Assembly (NCBI GenBank): GCA_035712365.1
Contig: DASTAW010000007.1
Coordinates: forward strand, 1 to 64,000
Length of the DNA: 64,000 nucleotides
Source: Terriglobia bacterium
GTDB lineage: Bacteria > Acidobacteriota > Terriglobia > UBA7540
Direction of reading: 5' to 3'
Positions 35,950 through 44,373 of this stretch are shown in pieces. The notes under the pieces were generated by a model. The model had not been told where the DNA came from. It made no database searches and worked only from the letters and a program-made list of their open reading frames with translations. Each line of letters starts with the position of its first letter. The first letter of the stretch is position 1. Position numbers and translations under genes: made by a program.

Positions 35950-37362
35950 ATGGCCCGACTCAAGCTCGTCTTGTTCTATTCGGCGATGGTGGCAGTCGCC
36001 GTAGGGCTCTTTCTGCTGATCCGGGATTCCGGAAGCGCCATCGTCGTGCCTTCCGCGCAGGGGCGTGCCAGGTTCGGGACTGGCCTGGGGTGGAAGGCCC
36101 CGGGCCTGATGGGGCACGTCCTGCTGGCGCTGGTGGTGATTGTTGTGTGCGCACGGGCGCTTGGCCTTTTGTTCCAGCGGTTTAACCAGCCACCTGTGAT
36201 CGGCGAAATGATCGCCGGAATCATGCTGGGCCCCTCATTGCTGGGCCGCCTGGCGCCGGGTGTTTTTGCCTCGCTGCTTCCGCCTTCCGTGGCGCCTTAC
36301 CTTTCCGTGATCGCCAACTTAGGCGTGATCCTCTATATGTTTCTGGTCGGGGTCGAGCTGAACACAAGCTTATTGCGGGCCCGCACCCACGCCTCCGTAG
36401 CCATATCTCACGCCAGCATTGTGCTTCCTTTCCTTCTGGGCAGCGCTCTGGCGCTCAAGCTCTATCCGATTTTTTCCACAAGCGATGTGCCGTTTGTCGC
36501 CTTTTCAATGTTTATGGGCGTGGCCATGTCCATCACGGCCTTCCCGGTGCTGGCGCGCATTCTGACCGACCGCAAAATGCACACCAGCCAGCTTGGGGCC
36601 GTGGCCCTCGGCTGCGCGGCCGTGGACGACGTGACGGGATGGTGCCTCTTCGCCCTGGTAGTCAGCGTAACCGCGGCGCGGCCCGGCCACGCGTTGATCA
36701 CCCTGGGTCTGACTGCGTGTTTTATCCTGGCTGTCATCCTCTTTGTCCGGCCTGCCGCCGTCTGGTTCGCGCGGCGGCATGCCAGCCTGCGAAGGCCGAG
36801 CCAGAATTCGATTGTGATCGTTTGCATCGCGCTGCTTGTCGCTGCTCTGACCACCGAACGAATCGGCATTCACGCCCTGTTCGGAGCTTTCCTGGTTGGC
36901 GCCCTCATTCCTCACGGGTCGCAACTGGCGCGCGACATCCGGGAAAAATTCGAGGACCTCGTGGTTGTGCTTTTCCTGCCCGTTTTTTTCGCCTTTACAG
37001 GAATGCGCACGCAGATTGGGCTGGTGCACGGGCTGAGGGACTGGTTCATCTGCCTGGTGATCATTGCGGTGGCCTCGATCGGGAAATTTGGAGGAGGAAC
37101 GCTGGCGGCCAGGCTGACAGGGCTGACATGGCGGGAGTCAGGATCGCTGGGAATCCTGATGAACACTCGCGGCCTGATGGAATTGATTGTCCTCAACGTT
37201 GGCATGGATTTAGGCGTGCTTTCGCCGGCCCTGTTTGCCATGCTGGTGATTATGGCGATCGTTACGACGGTAGCGACCACGCCCGTGCTTCACGCTTTGA
37301 CGTCCGGTTCGGAAGCGGAAACTTTCGCGCAACCTGTCAGTGTGGGTGAGGAGAGCGCGTGA
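35950..37362 (+). CDS. CPA2-family cation/proton antiporter (KefB/NapA-like)
   Basis: The 470-residue membrane protein has about 13 TM segments of the Na_H_Exchanger fold. VIGEMIAGIMLGPSLLGRLAPG, ANLGVILYMFLVGVELN, and SMFMGVAMSITAFPVLARIL with the following GCAAVDDVTGWCLFALVV contain the ion-binding Asp pair. KIREKFEDLVVVLFLPVFFAFTGMRTQIG and MNTRGLMELIVLNVGMDLGVLS are further family marks. It lacks a C-terminal RCK/TrkA-N domain, so it is the short type. AAGGAGAG precedes the ATG. It probably exchanges Na+ or K+ for protons; ion specificity is not readable. Confidence 0.93.
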   Translation: MARLKLVLFYSAMVAVAVGLFLLIRDSGSAIVVPSAQGRARFGTGLGWKAPGLMGHVLLALVVIVVCARALGLLFQRFNQPPVIGEMIAGIMLGPSLLGRLAPGVFASLLPPSVAPYLSVIANLGVILYMFLVGVELNTSLLRARTHASVAISHASIVLPFLLGSALALKLYPIFSTSDVPFVAFSMFMGVAMSITAFPVLARILTDRKMHTSQLGAVALGCAAVDDVTGWCLFALVVSVTAARPGHALITLGLTACFILAVILFVRPAAVWFARRHASLRRPSQNSIVIVCIALLVAALTTERIGIHALFGAFLVGALIPHGSQLARDIREKFEDLVVVLFLPVFFAFTGMRTQIGLVHGLRDWFICLVIIAVASIGKFGGGTLAARLTGLTWRESGSLGILMNTRGLMELIVLNVGMDLGVLSPALFAMLVIMAIVTTVATTPVLHALTSGSEAETFAQPVSVGEESA

Positions 37363-37681
37363 TTTCGCGTTTAGGGGGACGTAGCTCCGTCCGCGTCATC
37401 GGGGGCGCGCAAGAAAATCGCATAACCGTCGCCAAGGGGGAAAAGGCGCCGGAGGGACAGCGGCGCGTGACGGGCGCATCAATGGGTTGAGTGAGCGATT
37501 GGCGATTGAGTGATTGGAAGGACGGCTGATCGCAGGGCGGCCGGGTCCCCGCCGCCGGCCTTGACTTTGTAGCGCCGCCCTTCAGGGCGGCAGGTTGTAA
37601 AAGCAAGAATGCCAGGCTGAAGCCCGGCGCTACAGGGCGGCAGGCGCTGGGAGTTCGGTAGACCGGACCGCGGCTACCGGT
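37363..37681. other. Convergent intergenic region with palindromic repeat
   Basis: Only the bipartite palindrome repeat at 37568-37634 and the GC-rich sequence around it are recognisable. Confidence 0.5.
37568..37634. repeat. GTAGCGCCGCCCTTCAGGGC bipartite palindrome repeat, copy 2
   Basis: TTTGTAGCGCCGCCCTTCAG at the left and GGCTGAAGCCCGGCGCTACA at the right, with a shorter spacer than the copy at 33588. A single right half also occurs near 32180. Confidence 0.7.
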
Positions 37682-39583
37682 TTAGCTGGAGGGAAGCGGA
37701 TCTTTCGAACCGAGCCGATCGAGATTGTCGAGCGCCTGCTGCACGCGGACCAGCATGTCCGTGGTGCCGTTGGGTATCGCTTTGCGCAGCGATTCAAGCT
37801 TTGCGTGGGTGCTCTGCACTGCCTTGAACCTGGGAGTTTCCATCAGACTGTTGAACGAACCCTCGATGCGTGAGAACGACCGATCGAGAAAGTCCTTGAT
37901 TCCATTGTTCAGGCTGATTTCAGCTTGTTTCATCGCAGTATCCGCCGCCGGCCGCTCCGGTGAGCTCTGCGCAGCGGGGTCGGCCTTCATTTCGCGGATT
38001 TGTTCCATCTCGTGCTCCAGCGCGCTCATCTGGGTCTGGACGGAACTGAGCGCAGTCTGAAGCCTGCCCTGGATCAACCGCTCATGTTCGGCAAGCAGGC
38101 GCACAACTTTCTCGAGTTCGTTGCCGAGACGGCCTTCATACTTTTTCGTCGCAGCTTCCAGCGCTGCGTTCTGCTGCTCCGCTGACATCGACACACCCGA
38201 ATCAGCGTTCGCCTCGCGGGCTTGCTGCACCTTCTGGTCCAGCGTGCTCATCTGGGCCTGGACAGAGCTGAGCGCAGTCTGGAGCCTGTCCTGGACCAAC
38301 CGGTCATGTTCGGCGAGCAGGCCCTCCAGCCTTGCATTCGGTTGTTCCGCCGACAGCTTCGCGAGCAGATCGGCCTTCACCTGATGGATTTGTTGCGCCT
38401 TCTGGTCCAGCATGCTCATCTGGGCCTGGACGGAGGTCTGAATCTTCTGAAGCCTTTCTTGAAGCGATTGCTCCTGCTCGTTGAGCAGCAGTTCGACCTT
38501 CGGGACGAATGAGCTTTCCAGCCTGGCCGCTGCTTGTCCGACGCAGGGGCCCAGCAACTTTTCAATCTGCGCCGGGGTCTGCAATTGGAACTCAGCGGCA
38601 ACCAGCGCGCTCATCTGTGCCTGGACGGAGCCCAGAGCAGTCTGAATCTTTTCCTGGATCTCTCGTTGCTGCCCGGCGAGCTGTTGGTCAATCTTCGAGT
38701 TCAGCTCTGCCGAAGACCGGGCAACCGACTCGGACTTCAGCTCACAGGACTGTTGCACCGATTGTTCCAGCGTGCGTATCTGCGCCTGGACGGAACCCAG
38801 CGCGCTGTGAAGCCTGTCCTGGACCGATCGTTCCTGTTCGGTAAGCAGGTGTTCAACCTTGTCGATCTCATTGCTGAACCTGCTTTCGTATTGTTTCATC
38901 GCACTGTCCAGCGCGGCCTTCTGCTGCTCGCCTGACAACTGCGCACCCGAATTCGACTTCAGCTCACGGACCTGTTGCACCGATTGTTCCAGCGCCTGCA
39001 TCTGCGCCTGGATGGATCCCAGCACGCTCTGGAGCGTGTCCTGTATCGACTGTTGCTGGTTGGCAGTTAGCTGTTCAAACTTTTGGGAGAAGGACTTTTC
39101 CAGCCTGGCTTCCGATTGCTCAACGCAGGGCTGCAGCAGTTTGTCAACCTGAGCAGGAAGCTGCAATTCTTCCCGCAATTCGGCGGCAGCCTGCTCGATG
39201 TGGCCGCCTACCTCATTCTGGATGGCTTCCAGGGCGGCGCGAGTTTGCTCTCGAGCCTTCTTCGCCAGTTCCGCCGTCGTCTTGAGGGAAAACCCTTCGA
39301 GGTCATTGCGGAGCCGGTCCTTCAGAGTGTTCATGTGCAGCCTGGGCGCGGACGCGGAATCGTCCTGAACGCCCGCAGGCAAGCCTGGAATCTCAACGCC
39401 CGAAAAGCTGGCGACGGCCCGCAGTACTTCCCTCAACGTCTGTTGCACTTGCTCGATGTCGTGTTGCCAGGGCCGCTCGTTTTGCCTCGGATCAGGTGCA
39501 GGGTCAGGCCGCGTCCCTTTTTTTTGCCCGCTGGCCAAACGACTGGCGCGAAGTTCCTGCTCAAAACTGATGGTTCCTCTCAT
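37682..39583 (-). CDS. Large modular coiled-coil protein
   Basis: From ATG 39583 the protein has 633 residues. It is almost wholly charged heptads rich in Gln, Glu, Ala and Leu. At least six units of roughly 70 residues recur, each with a core like LGSVQAQMSALEQSVQQ followed by a helix with QERLQ or QDRLQ. The N-terminal 100 residues include a less repetitive segment (ELAKKAREQTRAALEAIQNEVGGHIEQAAAELREEL) reminiscent of methyl-accepting or apolipoprotein-type helices. No TM or signal is seen, so it is probably cytoplasmic. A structural or scaffold role is inferred. An upstream in-frame TTG at 39649 would add 22 residues but seems unlikely. Confidence 0.75.
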   Translation of the reverse strand: MRGTISFEQELRASRLASGQKKGTRPDPAPDPRQNERPWQHDIEQVQQTLREVLRAVASFSGVEIPGLPAGVQDDSASAPRLHMNTLKDRLRNDLEGFSLKTTAELAKKAREQTRAALEAIQNEVGGHIEQAAAELREELQLPAQVDKLLQPCVEQSEARLEKSFSQKFEQLTANQQQSIQDTLQSVLGSIQAQMQALEQSVQQVRELKSNSGAQLSGEQQKAALDSAMKQYESRFSNEIDKVEHLLTEQERSVQDRLHSALGSVQAQIRTLEQSVQQSCELKSESVARSSAELNSKIDQQLAGQQREIQEKIQTALGSVQAQMSALVAAEFQLQTPAQIEKLLGPCVGQAAARLESSFVPKVELLLNEQEQSLQERLQKIQTSVQAQMSMLDQKAQQIHQVKADLLAKLSAEQPNARLEGLLAEHDRLVQDRLQTALSSVQAQMSTLDQKVQQAREANADSGVSMSAEQQNAALEAATKKYEGRLGNELEKVVRLLAEHERLIQGRLQTALSSVQTQMSALEHEMEQIREMKADPAAQSSPERPAADTAMKQAEISLNNGIKDFLDRSFSRIEGSFNSLMETPRFKAVQSTHAKLESLRKAIPNGTTDMLVRVQQALDNLDRLGSKDPLPSS

Positions 39584-39902
39584 TTTGCGGCATGCCGCTG
39601 GCGGGGCCGGTCCCGCGCACTGCTGGTCACTTCCGGGAGGCTCCGTCAATCAATCAAATAATTCCAGCAGCATTCTCCTTTCACCCCTCGGCATCGGGAC
39701 GCTCATCTATCGCTTTTCCCGGGTGCTGGTTACACTTTGGTACTTATAAACTACTTCGTCAAAGAACTTAAGTACTAGAACTTTAGTGCCATTCCACAGG
39801 GGAGTTGAGGGCGCTGCTGTTGGCATCTGGCATTGAAGTCGTACGAATCACAGGAGTTAAACTTCAAACGAGGGCGCGCAATTGCCAGCGGCGCCGGCAG
39901 CT

Positions 39903-40253
39903 TCAAGCTGCTGGCGGTCGGGATTTCGCGGCCAGGTGGTCAATGATACTGCCAAGGTAATAGAGGATGGCGGCGTTGATGATCAATCCCGGCAGGACCG
40001 TCAGCGACGCAAAGAAGCCGTAGAGCGCGGGCGAGCCGGCAAAACGGTTATACCAATTGACGAAGCCGACTGAATCCCAGAACCGCCCGAAGATGATGCT
40101 CCAGGGCAGCGTGATGAATATCGCAGGAACTCCTGAAAGCTCCGAGTTTGCCGTGTCAAAAATGAGGGAGCGGAAGGCCAGTATCTCGGCAAAGAGAAAA
40201 ATGGCGAGGTAGGTGATGAGGAAAATCAATCCTAGTCGCGAACGCAGCCGCAT
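39903..40253 (-). CDS. Small integral membrane protein
   Basis: The 116-residue protein has a basic N-terminus and three hydrophobic segments (LGLIFLITYLAIFLFAEILAF; VPAIFITLPWSIIFG; YGFFASLTVLPGLIINAAILYYLGSII). No motif is recognisable. Nearby genes suggest no partner. Function unknown. Confidence 0.6.
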   Translation of the reverse strand: MRLRSRLGLIFLITYLAIFLFAEILAFRSLIFDTANSELSGVPAIFITLPWSIIFGRFWDSVGFVNWYNRFAGSPALYGFFASLTVLPGLIINAAILYYLGSIIDHLAAKSRPPAA

Positions 40254-40515
40254 ACTCTGTCCACCTGATCGAGCAGTGTAACGCAGCCTCCTCTACCACG
40301 TCATCCTGGTCCCGCAGAGCGGGAAAAGGAATCTGCTGTTCCCTCGGGCGTAGAAGCAGATCCCTCGGGCCGGAAGAGTACCGGCCCTTGGAATGATGAC
40401 GTGTGGTGCAGAATCACTTGGGTGCTTCTCCCGCTTCGCGGGCTCAGCATGACGGGTGGCCTTTTTCAACGGCCTGCTGGACCGGCGAGCGTCTGTGCCC
40501 GCAGGCAAACTTGCA

Positions 40516-40995
40516 TCAGTGGAGTTTAACGCTGATGGTCTCGTCACGGTCGAGAGTGAAACGCGCCTTGTCAAAGCCTGGCGCCGAAAAATGCACCGGC
40601 GGGTTCTGCGACATGCCCCACTGTTCCTTAGGCTTGCCGTACCAGTTACGATCGAGCTTCCGGTTCTCGTTCAGATCGTGCAGCACAACGGCGGCATACT
40701 CGCCGGCCGGCAAATCAGAGATTTGAATCTCCACTGAACCCGGATGGGCCGGCACCGCGACAGCCCGGAACGCGCGGCCATTATCTGTTGGCCAGCCCCG
40801 CGGCGAGTTGAAGACCAGCACTCCCACAACGCCCTCGCTGCTGGAAACGCCTTGCGCCGTGATGGTCAGCGTGTATCCATGACCAGACGCCCAGCACGGA
40901 ACGCCGAAAAGCAGGAGGCATTCGAGGAATTTCAAGCAGAATCTGTATCGGAACGTATGACGCTCCTTCTGAACGAGCCGGCGCCTAGCGCGCAA
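40516..40995 (-). CDS. DUF2141 domain protein, secreted
   Basis: The 159-residue protein carries a signal-like segment (LKFLECLLLFGVPCWA) and then the DUF2141 domain: LTITAQGVSSSEGVVGVLVFN, LPAGEYAAVVLHDLNENRKLDRNWYGKPKEQWGMS. The conserved HDLNxNxKLD motif is intact. Its start at 40995 overlaps the YceI stop by 11 bp, so the two genes are translationally linked. The family is of unknown function and usually periplasmic. An alternative start further in (40959 region) would shorten the leader. Confidence 0.82.
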   Translation of the reverse strand: MRARRRLVQKERHTFRYRFCLKFLECLLLFGVPCWASGHGYTLTITAQGVSSSEGVVGVLVFNSPRGWPTDNGRAFRAVAVPAHPGSVEIQISDLPAGEYAAVVLHDLNENRKLDRNWYGKPKEQWGMSQNPPVHFSAPGFDKARFTLDRDETISVKLH

Positions 40996-41665
40996 CTCTC
41001 ACCACAATGTGAAACTTCAGGGTGACGGCGTCCTTCACCTTCACCGTTCCCCCTGCAACGCTTTCGGGCTTAAGCCCGTAGTCCGTCTGCTGGATTTGGA
41101 ATTCGCCGTCAAACGCGGCCTGCTGTCCATCAGAGCGGTACTGCGCCTGGACCGTGACGGGATGACTGTGCCCGTGGATTTCCATGTTTCCGGTGACCTG
41201 CAGCCGACCGCTGCCTTGCGCTTTGATGGCCGTTGCGGTGAACTTGATCTGCGGATAGCGCGCGGCGTCGAGGACCTCGCTGCTCAGCATCCGCTGTTGG
41301 ATTGTGCGCATCTCGGACTCGCTGGGTCCCTTCCCCAATCCGGCTTTTTGCCGGGCCGCGGGAGTGTCGACGACCAGTTTGTCCGTGGGCAGCGTAATGA
41401 CCGCACTTGCATGGCTCAGATCGTCAGGGTTTACCTTGAGGTCAGCGGACCAATCGCTGGCGAGGACAGCGTGCCGGTGGCCGGCAAATGCGAATAAGCC
41501 GGTGGTGCCTGTGATTGCTACCAGGTAGGAGGCGCCGTAATCCACGGCCTCGTCCGCCGGAGAGGGCATTCCCCTTCCGCGCAGTGACGGCACTCCAGAG
41601 ACAAGGAGCAATATGGGCCACAGAATACCGGCGGCAGAGCGCCGCACAGTTCGCGCTTTTTGCAT
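40985..41665 (-). CDS. YceI-family periplasmic protein
   Basis: The 226-residue protein starts at ATG 41665 with AAAGGGAG upstream. It has a signal peptide followed by the YceI lipocalin-like barrel: AGHRHAVLASDWSADLKVNPDDLSHASAVITLPTDKLVVD, RYPQIKFTATAI, GNMEIHGHSHPVTV, QQTDYGLKP. YceI barrels bind isoprenoid or amphiphilic ligands. The longer frame upstream of 41665 is non-coding. It overlaps the following DUF2141 gene, implying a two-gene operon. Confidence 0.9.
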   Translation of the reverse strand: MQKARTVRRSAAGILWPILLLVSGVPSLRGRGMPSPADEAVDYGASYLVAITGTTGLFAFAGHRHAVLASDWSADLKVNPDDLSHASAVITLPTDKLVVDTPAARQKAGLGKGPSESEMRTIQQRMLSSEVLDAARYPQIKFTATAIKAQGSGRLQVTGNMEIHGHSHPVTVQAQYRSDGQQAAFDGEFQIQQTDYGLKPESVAGGTVKVKDAVTLKFHIVVRVAR

Positions 41666-42075
41666 TAGAGACTCCCTTTCTCGATGGCATGCCCGCGTTT
41701 GCAGGCGAATAAGCCCCGCGGCTGCACTTTGTTCGATGCCGGATGACCTTCTGTGGCGCGGGCGTCCTGGCCCGTGCTGCGGCCACAATAAACGGCCAGG
41801 ATGGCCGCGCCACAAAATGGAGGCCAAGCCACGAGCCAGCGCCAGGAACGCCGCCGCAGTACTCGAGAGACCTCAGTGGTCCAGCGTGCACGCCTGCGCA
41901 CCGTAAGGGCACGCCGCTGGCTTCCCCCTGAGGACAAACGTACCACCTGGGCGACACATGGCTTGTCAGGCATTTGTGGCAAATTTGTAAATGTTAAGTG
42001 GATGAAGCGAAGTGGTCCTGCACATGGGGATTGGCGATTGCGGATGGTCTAAAGGAAGCGAGTAAGGAGGTCGTG
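41666..42075. other. Intergenic region ending at the IS left end
   Basis: No gene is seen. A GTGGCGCGG...CCGCGCCAC palindromic repeat sits at 41750-41815. The last 8 bases (42068-42075) are the target duplication of the insertion element. Confidence 0.5.
41750..41815. repeat. TGGCGCGGGCGTCCTGGCCC dispersed palindrome, copy 1
   Basis: The arms GTGGCGCGG and CCGCGCCAC flank GGCGTCCT...CGTGCTGCGG and GGCCAGGATGGCC. A diverged second copy lies at 51165-51240. Confidence 0.55.
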
Positions 42076-42094
42076 GGTAGTGGGTCAATTTGAA
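42076..42094 (+). repeat. IS left inverted repeat
   Basis: GGTAGTGGGTCAATTTGAA, identical to the complement of 44194-44212. Confidence 0.95.
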
Positions 42095-42146
42095 TTCCGC
42101 AGGTTTTTCTCTTGTGTCCCTTTTCAATAAGAGTCATCATAGTGGT

Positions 42147-42371
42147 ATGCCTAAGCGTTCAAGAACAACCGACCCTATTTTGCTTGCCAAGAAAGTCTTT
42201 GACCATATCGAAGCCACTGGTAAACCTAAAAAGAACCCGGCTGCTGTAGCTCTTGGAAAACTAGGGGGGCCAAGGGGTGGGCCAGCCAGAGCAAAAGCTC
42301 TAAGCCCTGCACGGCGGTCGGAAATTGCACAAAAAGCCGCTCAGGCACGATGGGAAAAGCGTAAGTATTAG
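42147..42371 (+). CDS. Small basic protein carried by the IS
   Basis: From ATG 42147 it has 74 residues: MPKRSRTTDPILLAKKVFDH, then PAAVALGKLGGPRGGPARAKALSPARRSEIAQKAAQARWEKRKY. The LGKLGGxxGGxARAxxLSPxxRxEIAxKAAxARW pattern is a widespread short basic motif found in small proteins of unknown role in many bacteria. High positive charge suggests nucleic-acid binding. Its 3' end overlaps the convergent Ntn-hydrolase gene by four bases. The ATG five bases after GTGGT lacks a strong ribosome site. Confidence 0.65.
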   Translation: MPKRSRTTDPILLAKKVFDHIEATGKPKKNPAAVALGKLGGPRGGPARAKALSPARRSEIAQKAAQARWEKRKY

Positions 42372-43198
42372 TCTGTTATCTCGTACTCTGAGATGAACGA
42401 TTGGCGTGTCGCCTCCTCTTCAAGACAGTCCGTGGTTCGTGGGTACATATTTTGGAACCACGCATTCAGAAGGGGTTTGACTGCACTAACGTTAACCATA
42501 GGCTTGCCCGCCCGCAAAAGAATTGTATGATTAAGACCGCCAACGACAGGGCACACTTCTGAAAACTGTTTTGCCTCCCGGATGTGATACCAAGTTCTCT
42601 GGGTAGACATGAAACAGTTTTGCTTTCTCAAATTCAGCCAATGTAATGCCGCATTGGCCCCGGCTCCGCCGCAGAAGAATCCAGGATTGGTTTGTTCCTG
42701 AATATTCACACAATCTGTAAAAAACAGAACTGGCTTTCCCGCTTGAGTAAACCCCGCAACCGTAACCTGAGTTGAGATCACTCTATCTCTTATCTCCCCT
42801 GCTATGTCATCTCGCTTTTGCAAGTCTCTTTTTCCCAGGAACTCATCTAGGCTAACTCCATAATCAGCCAGGACCTCGCGCCGCATCCACATGCGAACAT
42901 ACTCGGCAGTCCTGTCCAGAGAAAGTTTGATTAGGTCAACCAAGTTAGGATCGGACGCCTGAAAAGAAGTCATCTGGTGGTGAAGATAGCTCACTACTTG
43001 ATGGCTCTGACTTATGTCACCAGCTATTGCCATATAGAACCCGTGGGGCAAATCGTATAGCTTTGTTCCCTCGGGATTGCCACTAACCGGTGTCCCGCTC
43101 GCATCTGAGTAGCTGATGAGAGTGTCGGCACACATTATGAAATTACCGGTCTGGGTCCGGCTAACTGCGTCACACAAAGCAGCAATTGTCACTGTCAT
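42368..43198 (-). CDS. Predicted proteasome-beta-like Ntn hydrolase, IS passenger
   Basis: From ATG 43198 the protein has 276 residues. The N-terminus MTVTIAALC...FIMCADTLIS...GTKLYDLPHGFYMAIAGD follows the proteasome beta/HslV pattern: T2 at the position of catalytic Thr1 (with T4-I5 after it), D25 for Asp17, K46 for Lys33, and AGD at 59-61 for the S1 loop. A helical part and LFFTDC, PGFFCGGAGANAALHWLN (the second beta sheet) follow. The ATG has GGAG nine bases before it. The frame continues upstream into the divergent transposase gene, where it is not coding. It would be an N-terminal threonine hydrolase; target unknown. Confidence 0.65.
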   Translation of the reverse strand: MTVTIAALCDAVSRTQTGNFIMCADTLISYSDASGTPVSGNPEGTKLYDLPHGFYMAIAGDISQSHQVVSYLHHQMTSFQASDPNLVDLIKLSLDRTAEYVRMWMRREVLADYGVSLDEFLGKRDLQKRDDIAGEIRDRVISTQVTVAGFTQAGKPVLFFTDCVNIQEQTNPGFFCGGAGANAALHWLNLRKQNCFMSTQRTWYHIREAKQFSEVCPVVGGLNHTILLRAGKPMVNVSAVKPLLNAWFQNMYPRTTDCLEEEATRQSFISEYEITD

Positions 43199-43346
43199 TG
43201 GCTTGGTGCTCCATCTGTCTCGCGGCCGCCGAATAATGATATTCCCGTGCCATCGTCTGTGAGTGCCAATCATACCTGAAATATTTTCCCCAACCTTACA
43301 AAGATTTCCCTTGACAATGCCTGAGCGTTCAAGCATAATATTGGAC

Positions 43347-44192
43347 ATGAACAGACTCCCTTTCTCCAAGCAAGTTGCCGTTGTAAGCGCCCTCGTTGAA
43401 GGGAACTCCATTCGTTCCACGAGCCGTATGACTGGCGTGGCTAAAGGAACAATCCTTAGTCTCTTGGAAGACCTTGGAACGGCGTGCGCTGAATTTCACG
43501 ACCGCGCAGTGCGAAACGTGAAAGCCCGTCGCGTTCAATGTGATGAAATTTGGCAGTTTTGCTATGCCAAAGACAAAAATGTTCCGGCTGAGAAACAGGG
43601 GCAATTTGGGTATGGGAGCGTCTGGACGTGGATTGGAATTGACGCCGATACCAAGTTGACCATTTCTTACCTTGTCGGAACGCGTGATGGCGCATCGGCT
43701 TACGAGTTTATGAACGATCTGGCCGGACGCCTTGCCCATCGGGTGCAATTGACCACAGACGGACATCGGGCATACCTTGATGCCATCGAAGGGGCTTTTG
43801 GGGCTGATATTGACTATGCCACGCTGACGAAGATTTACGGGGCGCCCGTCGAATCCGAGAGGCGTTATAGCCCTGCCGTATGTCTTGGAGCTACAGCCGC
43901 TGTGATTAGTGGCAAACCTGACCGACGCCACATTTCGACAAGCTATGTCGAAAGGCAAAACCTCACGATGCGGATGTCCATGAGACGGTTTACCCGCCTG
44001 ACGAACGCTTTCAGCAAGAAGGTTGAGAACCTTCGCCATGCGGTTGCGCTTTATGCTGTCCACTATAATTTCTGCCGTGTCCATAAGACTCTCAGGGTTA
44101 CACCCGCAATGGAAGCGGGGCTGTCAGATCACATTTGGAAGATCGAAGAATTGGTTCGGCTCATAGCAGGTCAAATGCCAAAGGCGGCATGA
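43347..44192 (+). CDS. IS1-family-like DDE transposase
   Basis: The 281-residue protein has an N-terminal HTH (FSKQVAVVSALVEGNSIRSTSRMTGVAKGTILSLLEDLG). The DDE catalytic core follows with CDEIWQF, WIGIDADTKL, LTTDGHRAY and TSYVERQNLTMRMSMRRFTRLTNAFSKK, and the C-terminal HYNFCRVHKTLRVTPAMEAGL. This is the InsB-type arrangement annotated widely as IS1 family. The start at 43347 is an ATG, and it is a single frame with no programmed frameshift as in classical IS1. It ends two bases before the right inverted repeat. It should cut and paste or copy the element at 8-bp targets. Confidence 0.92.
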   Translation: MNRLPFSKQVAVVSALVEGNSIRSTSRMTGVAKGTILSLLEDLGTACAEFHDRAVRNVKARRVQCDEIWQFCYAKDKNVPAEKQGQFGYGSVWTWIGIDADTKLTISYLVGTRDGASAYEFMNDLAGRLAHRVQLTTDGHRAYLDAIEGAFGADIDYATLTKIYGAPVESERRYSPAVCLGATAAVISGKPDRRHISTSYVERQNLTMRMSMRRFTRLTNAFSKKVENLRHAVALYAVHYNFCRVHKTLRVTPAMEAGLSDHIWKIEELVRLIAGQMPKAA

Positions 44193-44193
44193 G

Positions 44194-44212
44194 TTCAAAT
44201 TGACCCACTACC
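44194..44212 (-). repeat. IS right inverted repeat
   Basis: TTCAAATTGACCCACTACC, the perfect complement of the left repeat, two bases after the transposase stop. Confidence 0.95.
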
Positions 44213-44373
44213 AGGTCGTGTAGTGCAGGACAAGTGCCCCGGCCTTCCCGAAACGCGCCCAACCGATCTGCGGCCAGGGCCGCGCGGTATCGCATGCCGG
44301 GGTCAGATGAATCCGTGATCGTGCGAAACAGGCGCTGGGCTAGCCGGGGCCGCCACAAAACTGCGGGTCTCAA
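44213..44373 (-). pseudogene. Small hypothetical gene truncated by the IS insertion
   Basis: A frame starting ATG at 44373 (MRPAVLWRPRLAQRLFRTITDS) overlaps the preceding gene by four bases (ATGA). It runs into the element at the HDL residues and now ends inside the IS. Removing the element and one copy of AGGTCGTG restores HDLLTRFL and a stop, so only the last few residues were replaced. Whether the gene was functional is unknown; coupling to the upstream gene is the main support. Confidence 0.45.

Larger units (their letters stand above)
42076..44212. mobile_element. Complete IS1-like insertion element with passenger genes (2137 bp)
   Basis: The ends are perfect 19-bp inverted repeats, GGTAGTGGGTCAATTTGAA at 42076-42094 and its complement at 44194-44212. 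Both outer sides carry the 8-bp duplication AGGTCGTG (42068-42075 and 44213-44220). Inside are an IS1-type transposase gene, a proteasome-like Ntn-hydrolase gene and a small basic protein gene. Coding sequence within is visibly less GC-rich than the flanks. Intact ends and duplication indicate a recent insertion. Confidence 0.93.

Noticed and set aside
42076-44212. Composite transposon instead of a single IS
   Set aside because: Only one transposase and one pair of ends with one target duplication are present; the passengers are internal to a single element.
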